Positions 5,350 through 9,265 of a DNA stretch of 9,265 nucleotides are shown here, piece after piece (the stretch's first letter is position 1; every line of letters starts with the position of its first letter). Source of the stretch: an uncultured Clostridia bacterium (lineage in GTDB: Bacteria > Bacillota > Clostridia > UBA1381); assembly GCA_959602045.1 (NCBI GenBank), contig CAUGRT010000058.1:1-9265 (forward strand). Reading direction: 5' to 3'. The translations under genes and the position numbers were made by a program. Under the pieces are notes generated by a model, which saw nothing but the letters and a program-made list of their open reading frames with translations, searched no databases and had not been told where the DNA came from.

Positions 5350-6131
5350 AGCGTCACCTCCGATCCGAGCCGGGATAATTCTTTCCGTAAAGCAGCGTGA
5401 AACGCTTTGCTTCGGATATTGCCGCCTGCGGCCTGCCATTTAGCTTCAAAGACAAACCGGGCGGCAAGCTGACGGACAGAATAATTTTTGATAAAAGTCC
5501 TCCAAGCGCTTTCGTCCCATTCTTCAAGTTGCCGCCATAAATCCGGGAAATACCGATATAGCTTCCGCAGTTCTTCTAAACTTTGGAGCGGGCAGCACCA
5601 GCAGGAAACACGGCTGAAAATACGATATAAACCGCCCCAATCAAAACCTCTTGCATAGCAATAATCAAGGCAGTCCTTTTCGGACATTCCCCATTCCACA
5701 AGAGGATAGCAGGCAGTTTTTATGCGTTGGGTTTCGTCTGCGGCAATACCCACATACTCCATAATTTCATACTGTTCTTTCAGATCACGGAGATAAGCGT
5801 CAATGACACGGGTTTTGAGAATACCCGTACACCAGCGGTTGCGGGGGCCTGCCCAACTCATTCCCCGGTATTTTGAAAGAGCAGGATTTTTTCTTTTTGG
5901 GGTGTAATCGTAAAAGTAGTATTCAAAATCGTGTTCTGCTTTCAGACGGATAATCGGTCTGCCGATATATGCCTCCAAACGGTTCAGGTGTTCATACATC
6001 TGCGGGAATTCAAGCCCGGTATCACAGAAGATAATCAGATCAACCGGGCGCTGTTCTTCCAATAGCCGCAAAAGCATAGCCGTCGAATCCTTGCCGCCAG
6101 AAAGCGAAACAACATATTTTTTAGGTTTCAT
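5307..6131 (-). CDS. PAPS-reductase-like PP-loop protein in conjugation operon
   Basis: 274-residue cytoplasmic protein of the phosphoadenosine phosphosulfate reductase-like ATP-pyrophosphatase superfamily. The PP-loop SGGKDS is at 11-16 and an acidic ICDTGLE-like segment (IIFCDTGLEFP) at 33-43. NRWCTGILKTRVID (98-111) and VGIAADETQR (128-137) match other signature blocks of the group. Cys101, Cys177, Cys179 and Cys180 (in SCWCCP) could hold an iron-sulfur cluster, as proposed for DndC-like relatives. The family adenylates or reduces sulfur or other substrates, but no sulfate-assimilation or Dnd partner is in the window, so true PAPS reduction is unlikely. The start at 6131 has GGAGGTGG (6138-6145) and overlaps the sortase end by 11 nt. 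Members of this family recur in transfer operons of clostridial ICEs, so a role in transfer or DNA/RNA modification is possible but unproven. Confidence 0.88.
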   Translation of the reverse strand: MKPKKYVVSLSGGKDSTAMLLRLLEEQRPVDLIIFCDTGLEFPQMYEHLNRLEAYIGRPIIRLKAEHDFEYYFYDYTPKRKNPALSKYRGMSWAGPRNRWCTGILKTRVIDAYLRDLKEQYEIMEYVGIAADETQRIKTACYPLVEWGMSEKDCLDYCYARGFDWGGLYRIFSRVSCWCCPLQSLEELRKLYRYFPDLWRQLEEWDESAWRTFIKNYSVRQLAARFVFEAKWQAAGGNIRSKAFHAALRKELSRLGSEVTLCRTSKQKMLSKEQ

Positions 6132-6921
6132 CGCCGTCCACCTCCACGGCGGGAGGAATAACCTGTTTTGCAACAACGACCATTCTGCCGTTTTGACGGC
6201 TGTATTCGCAGGTGGAAAGCGTAATCAGCTTATCGCCGTATTCGGCAGAAACGCCCGCATCGTATAAAGCAAGCTCCTTGCATTTTGCGATATAGGCGTC
6301 GAAATCCTCCGCGCTGTCCGCATTGACAAAGTGGTAATACTTGAACCCTTGCTCGGAATAGGCGGCGGTCTTGAACGCCGCCACAATTTCATACTCGCCA
6401 AAATCCGAAAGCGTATCAAATCGGATTGTTTTGTGCTGCCTGTAAAAATCTTCGTCGGCATACTTGCAGAGATCGGCAAACATACTGCCGTTGTTCATGT
6501 GGTGGCCGTAAATTACGCAGTTGTCGGATAAACCGAGGTCGCAGTTTTCCTGCACATAGGGCACGCCGTAATCACTGTACTGCTTTTCAAAGCTGTGTTT
6601 CAGGTAGTAGTTCGGGTTGTCAATCGTCTGCATAACGGGATAGTCGATGTTTGTCCTCTCTATCGAAATCCAGCCCACAAAATCGCTGTTCTGTTCATAC
6701 ACCACAGCGTACTTTTCAAAAGCGGTTTGTTCAGGCTGCGGAGGTTCAGATTCCTGCGGCTCGTCGGCGGACGGCGTTTCGGCCTCCACAAGCGCGGCGA
6801 TCTTGTCAAAGGCTTCGGCGCTCTGCTTTTCGTCTGCATACTGCCGCCAGAGCATAACGCCGGAGAAAAGGAAAAGGGCGGAAAAAAATGCCGCCCCGAT
6901 CATCAGATATTTGCTTTTCAT
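6121..6921 (-). CDS. srtB: class B sortase
   Basis: 266-residue membrane-anchored transpeptidase that joins surface proteins to the cell wall. A basic N-terminus and membrane segment (about 5-25) act as an uncleaved anchor. They are followed by an acidic, Pro/Glu-rich linker (47-66) and the sortase fold. Catalytic residues are visible: His140 in IYGHHM, Cys238 in TLSTCEY and Arg246 in NGRMVVVA. The TLSTCEY block and the helix-bearing insert before it fit class B. The start at 6921 follows AGGAGGA (6931-6937) with 9 nt spacing, 17 nt after the VirB4 stop. The reading frame stays open for 119 codons further upstream, but that part lies within the VirB4 gene and is a shadow. Its substrates, perhaps adhesins of the conjugative element, are not in the window. 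The symbol marks the class, not an orthologue. Confidence 0.95.
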   Translation of the reverse strand: MKSKYLMIGAAFFSALFLFSGVMLWRQYADEKQSAEAFDKIAALVEAETPSADEPQESEPPQPEQTAFEKYAVVYEQNSDFVGWISIERTNIDYPVMQTIDNPNYYLKHSFEKQYSDYGVPYVQENCDLGLSDNCVIYGHHMNNGSMFADLCKYADEDFYRQHKTIRFDTLSDFGEYEIVAAFKTAAYSEQGFKYYHFVNADSAEDFDAYIAKCKELALYDAGVSAEYGDKLITLSTCEYSRQNGRMVVVAKQVIPPAVEVDGDET

Positions 6922-6930
6922 ATTCGATTG

Positions 6931-6937
6931 TCCTCCT
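6931..6937 (-). promoter_or_regulatory. ribosome binding site fixing the sortase start
   Basis: AGGAGGA on the minus strand in the 17-nt gap between the VirB4 stop and the sortase ATG, 9 nt from the ATG at 6921. It rules out the longer in-frame extension into the VirB4 gene. Confidence 0.85.
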
Positions 6938-6938
6938 G

Positions 6939-9265
6939 TCAGTTTGATGTGTTCCCGCCGAAAACACCCTCGCCGGGTTTCGTCGTCATAAGCTGATATA
7001 ATTTTGTATCTCTTGGAAAGCGGTTGATAAAGGGTACAAGCGCCGAGCCGTATTTGATAAGTCCGCAGCCTGCGTCGGCATTGGTAACATAGCTCATCTG
7101 CTCGTCGGAGATATTGAGCAGCTTCGAGAGCTTGGCACGGTCGGAATACGCCTGATTGAGCATAACCACAAATTCCGAGTTGGAAAGCATGGTGCTCGCC
7201 TGTACGGAATCGAGCAGATATTCCACATTCTGCGTAATGGCCGTGGGATAACCGTTTCTCTTTCTGAACTGCCTCCATGCGGAGTTAAAGAAAATACCGC
7301 TTTGCTCGTTCTCAAAGACCACATGAAATTCGTCGATAAAAATATGGGTGCGCTTGCCCTTTTTCCAGTTGAGGGTAACGCGATTCAGAATGGTATCGGT
7401 AATAACCAAAAGTCCCGTGGGCTTTAACTGCGCACCCAAGCTGTGAATATCAAAGACAACAATGCGGTTGTCGAGATCGACGGTACTTTCATGTCCGAAA
7501 ATATCCAGCGAACCCGTGGTGAACAGTTCCAGCGACAGGGCGATTTCCTTTGCTTTTTCTTCGGGCTGTTCCAACAGTTTGTTTCGCAGGTTGCAGAGAG
7601 TAGCGGTCGTGCCGTTTGCCTCTGCCTCCTGATACACAAGGGCGGTGCAGCGGTCGATAATGGATTTCTGCTGCGGGCCAACGCCTGTTTTATCAATCTG
7701 CTCTACAAGGGACATGATAAACTGCGATTTCTCCACAATGGGATTGTTCTCGCCGTAGCCGTCTACCATATACATTGCGTTCAAGCGATCCTTGCCGCCT
7801 GCCGCCATATGAATAACGGTTGCCGTTTCCTCGCCCAAAGCCGCCGCCAGTGCGCCGAACTCGTTTTCAGGGTCGCAGATCAGCACATCGTCCTCGGTGT
7901 TGAGAATCAGAAAAGCGATAAGCTCTTTTGCGGAAAAGGATTTGCCCGAACCGGGAACGCCCAGCAGGAAAGCAGACTGATTGAGAAGATTTGCTTTGTT
8001 GCACATAATGAGATTGTGAGAGATGGCGTTTTCTCCGAAATAAATACCGCCCTTGTCCTGCACCTCCTGTACCTTGAACGGCATAAACACCGCAAGGCTT
8101 TCGGTAGTGAGAGTACGAAACGCATTGATTTTTCTTGTACCGATAGGGAGAACCGTATTCAAGCCGTCGAACTGCTGGAACTTCAAAACGGCAAGCTGGC
8201 ACATATGCTTTCTTGCAACGGACAGCACCGTTTCGGTGTCGCTGTCAAGCTGTTTCTTATCGTCTGCGGTAATTACCATCGTAATCACCGCAAACATCAT
8301 GCGCTGATCCCTCGTTGTCAGGTCGTCCAAAAATTCCTTTGTTTCTTTTCTTTGCAATTCCATATCATAAGGCACGACCGCAGAAAAATTATTGTTGGCG
8401 TTCTGCCTGCGCTGCCAGTTGGTGATGTTCGTGTCAACGCCGAGCAGACGGTTTTCCACCTCCCGCACCGCCTCGTCGGTGGGAACGGGGACAACATCAA
8501 TCGACAGCATCATATTGCGGTTAAAGTCGGTGAGCTCCGTTACCATGCTGTCCTTGATATAGCTGGCGTAGTCTTTCAGAAAAAGAACCCGGCAATATTT
8601 CTCGCCGAGCTTCAGATAATCGCTATTCTTTTCAATGGAATCGGGGCAGATATAATCTTTGAAATCGTGCCCCTTTTTCATCATATCCTGCGGGTCGAAA
8701 TGAAACGCCGCTTCCTCTCCCTGACGGTAGAAGTCGTGGAGGACGCGCAGCTTTTCCCCGGCGTCCAGTTCGCTGCATTTTGAGCCGAGGGCGGCAAAGT
8801 GGGAGATCAGATCAGCGCCAACACGGGAAAAGTAAGTGCGGGCTTCCTCAATATCTTTTTTGGCAACGGAGATCGTAATATATTTCTCCTGCATAATGCT
8901 GTTTGCGCCCGTGACCTTGTCAAGCAGCATTTGATTGTATTCCCTGCGGTACACATCGCGGAAATCGCCCCGCATAGGCATTAAAATAGACTGCTCGAAA
9001 TTTGCCTTGTTCAGCCTACGGTTATTGATTGTAATTTTCGTAGTCGCCCCGGAATCCAGACTGTTGAGCAGTTCAGAGTAGGCAAGAAACATAGATTCCT
9101 TGTCCTCACGGCTCGCCACAAGGTAGTTTATATCGGTGAATTTATAGGTCTTGGAAAAGCGGCTGCCCACCTGAAAGATACCGTCTTTCCAGATACGCTG
9201 AATGGGGATAACATCCTGCACCTTGCGTGGGACGGAATATCGCTCCTTGTCCTGTTTCAGCAGGT
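6939..9265 (-). CDS. VirB4-like type IV secretion ATPase (start beyond right edge)
   Basis: Energy-supplying ATPase of a Gram-positive conjugative type IV secretion system, acting at the inner face of the membrane. 774 residues plus one partial codon are visible, and the frame stays open to the right edge. The peptide KERYSVPRK lies upstream of a GTG (9221) that could be mistaken for a start, so the real start is outside the window. Walker A GVPGSGKS is at 7938-7961 (visible residues 435-442). DPENEFGAL (464-472) and Walker B THIFIDE (7329-7349; 639-645) follow, and TQNVEYLL (677-684) is the conserved glutamine-containing motif of VirB4/TraG-like motors. The N-terminal half (to about 400) is the usual VirB4 region without nucleotide motifs. 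Few residues are missing at the start, judged by family length. The sortase gene follows after 17 nt. Confidence 0.95.
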   Translation of the reverse strand, partial: LLKQDKERYSVPRKVQDVIPIQRIWKDGIFQVGSRFSKTYKFTDINYLVASREDKESMFLAYSELLNSLDSGATTKITINNRRLNKANFEQSILMPMRGDFRDVYRREYNQMLLDKVTGANSIMQEKYITISVAKKDIEEARTYFSRVGADLISHFAALGSKCSELDAGEKLRVLHDFYRQGEEAAFHFDPQDMMKKGHDFKDYICPDSIEKNSDYLKLGEKYCRVLFLKDYASYIKDSMVTELTDFNRNMMLSIDVVPVPTDEAVREVENRLLGVDTNITNWQRRQNANNNFSAVVPYDMELQRKETKEFLDDLTTRDQRMMFAVITMVITADDKKQLDSDTETVLSVARKHMCQLAVLKFQQFDGLNTVLPIGTRKINAFRTLTTESLAVFMPFKVQEVQDKGGIYFGENAISHNLIMCNKANLLNQSAFLLGVPGSGKSFSAKELIAFLILNTEDDVLICDPENEFGALAAALGEETATVIHMAAGGKDRLNAMYMVDGYGENNPIVEKSQFIMSLVEQIDKTGVGPQQKSIIDRCTALVYQEAEANGTTATLCNLRNKLLEQPEEKAKEIALSLELFTTGSLDIFGHESTVDLDNRIVVFDIHSLGAQLKPTGLLVITDTILNRVTLNWKKGKRTHIFIDEFHVVFENEQSGIFFNSAWRQFRKRNGYPTAITQNVEYLLDSVQASTMLSNSEFVVMLNQAYSDRAKLSKLLNISDEQMSYVTNADAGCGLIKYGSALVPFINRFPRDTKLYQLMTTKPGEGVFGGNTSN

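Noticed and set aside
5307..6131. Assignment as a DndC phosphorothioation protein or a true sulfate-assimilation CysH
   Set aside because: The PP-loop and cysteines are shared with those families, but the protein is shorter than DndC and no DndB/D/E, ATP sulfurylase or sulfite reductase gene is in the window.
6922..7278. 119-codon N-terminal extension of the sortase frame
   Set aside because: It overlaps the end of the VirB4 gene in another frame. The membrane anchor and AGGAGGA site place the true start at 6921.
7443..8783. Long plus-strand open frame of 446 codons
   Set aside because: It lies wholly antisense to the VirB4 ATPase, whose motifs are clear. The product shows no recognisable domain, and the frame is open because of the codon pattern of the real gene.
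9221..9223. GTG at 9221 as the start of the VirB4 gene
   Set aside because: The frame continues upstream to the window edge with a family-like basic segment, and no ribosome site precedes the GTG at a suitable distance.

Overview
The window looks like part of an integrative and conjugative element (ICE) of the Tn1549/CTn type from a Gram-positive, low-to-moderate-GC anaerobe, most likely a Clostridia gut commensal or relative. The reasons are strong AGGAGG-type ribosome sites, a class B sortase, a Gram-positive VirB4-type ATPase and a membrane-anchored CHAP hydrolase of the kind found in such elements. No integrase, relaxase or attachment site is present, so the ICE assignment rests on the transfer genes alone. 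Every supported gene is on the minus strand, so the window reads from right to left.

Right part (9265 to 3667): a tightly packed conjugative transfer operon. It runs VirB4-like ATPase (its start lies off the right edge), class B sortase, PAPS-reductase-like PP-loop protein, and a one-span membrane protein ending in a CHAP peptidoglycan hydrolase domain. The genes are 17 nt apart or overlap by 11 and 43 nt, and each downstream gene has a good ribosome site inside or beside the end of the gene before it. The ATPase would energise the type IV secretion channel and the CHAP protein would open the cell wall. The sortase would anchor surface proteins. The role of the PP-loop protein is unknown.

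Junction (3666 to 3433): an AT-rich spacer. It holds a stem-loop that reads as a terminator on the plus strand, although no plus-strand gene is supported, and then the promoter of the next module.

Left part (3432 to 1): a visibly more AT-rich five-gene regulatory and transport module. It contains an ECF sigma factor, an overlapping one-span membrane protein that is probably its anti-sigma factor, a putative lipoprotein, an ABC ATPase of the MacB/LolD type and an FtsX-type permease cut by the left edge. The module is split into two transcription units by an intrinsic terminator at 2314-2352.

The most interesting observation is that both units are preceded by the same bipartite motif, TGCATCCGA-N13-GTGTT, with identical spacing (20 of 27 positions identical). 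It lies 40 nt before the sigma gene and 53 nt before the lipoprotein gene. This is what an autoregulated ECF sigma factor with a dedicated ABC-transporter target operon would look like. I infer a self-contained envelope-stress or antimicrobial-peptide response cassette carried as cargo next to conjugation genes. The inducing signal and the transported substrate cannot be read from the sequence.
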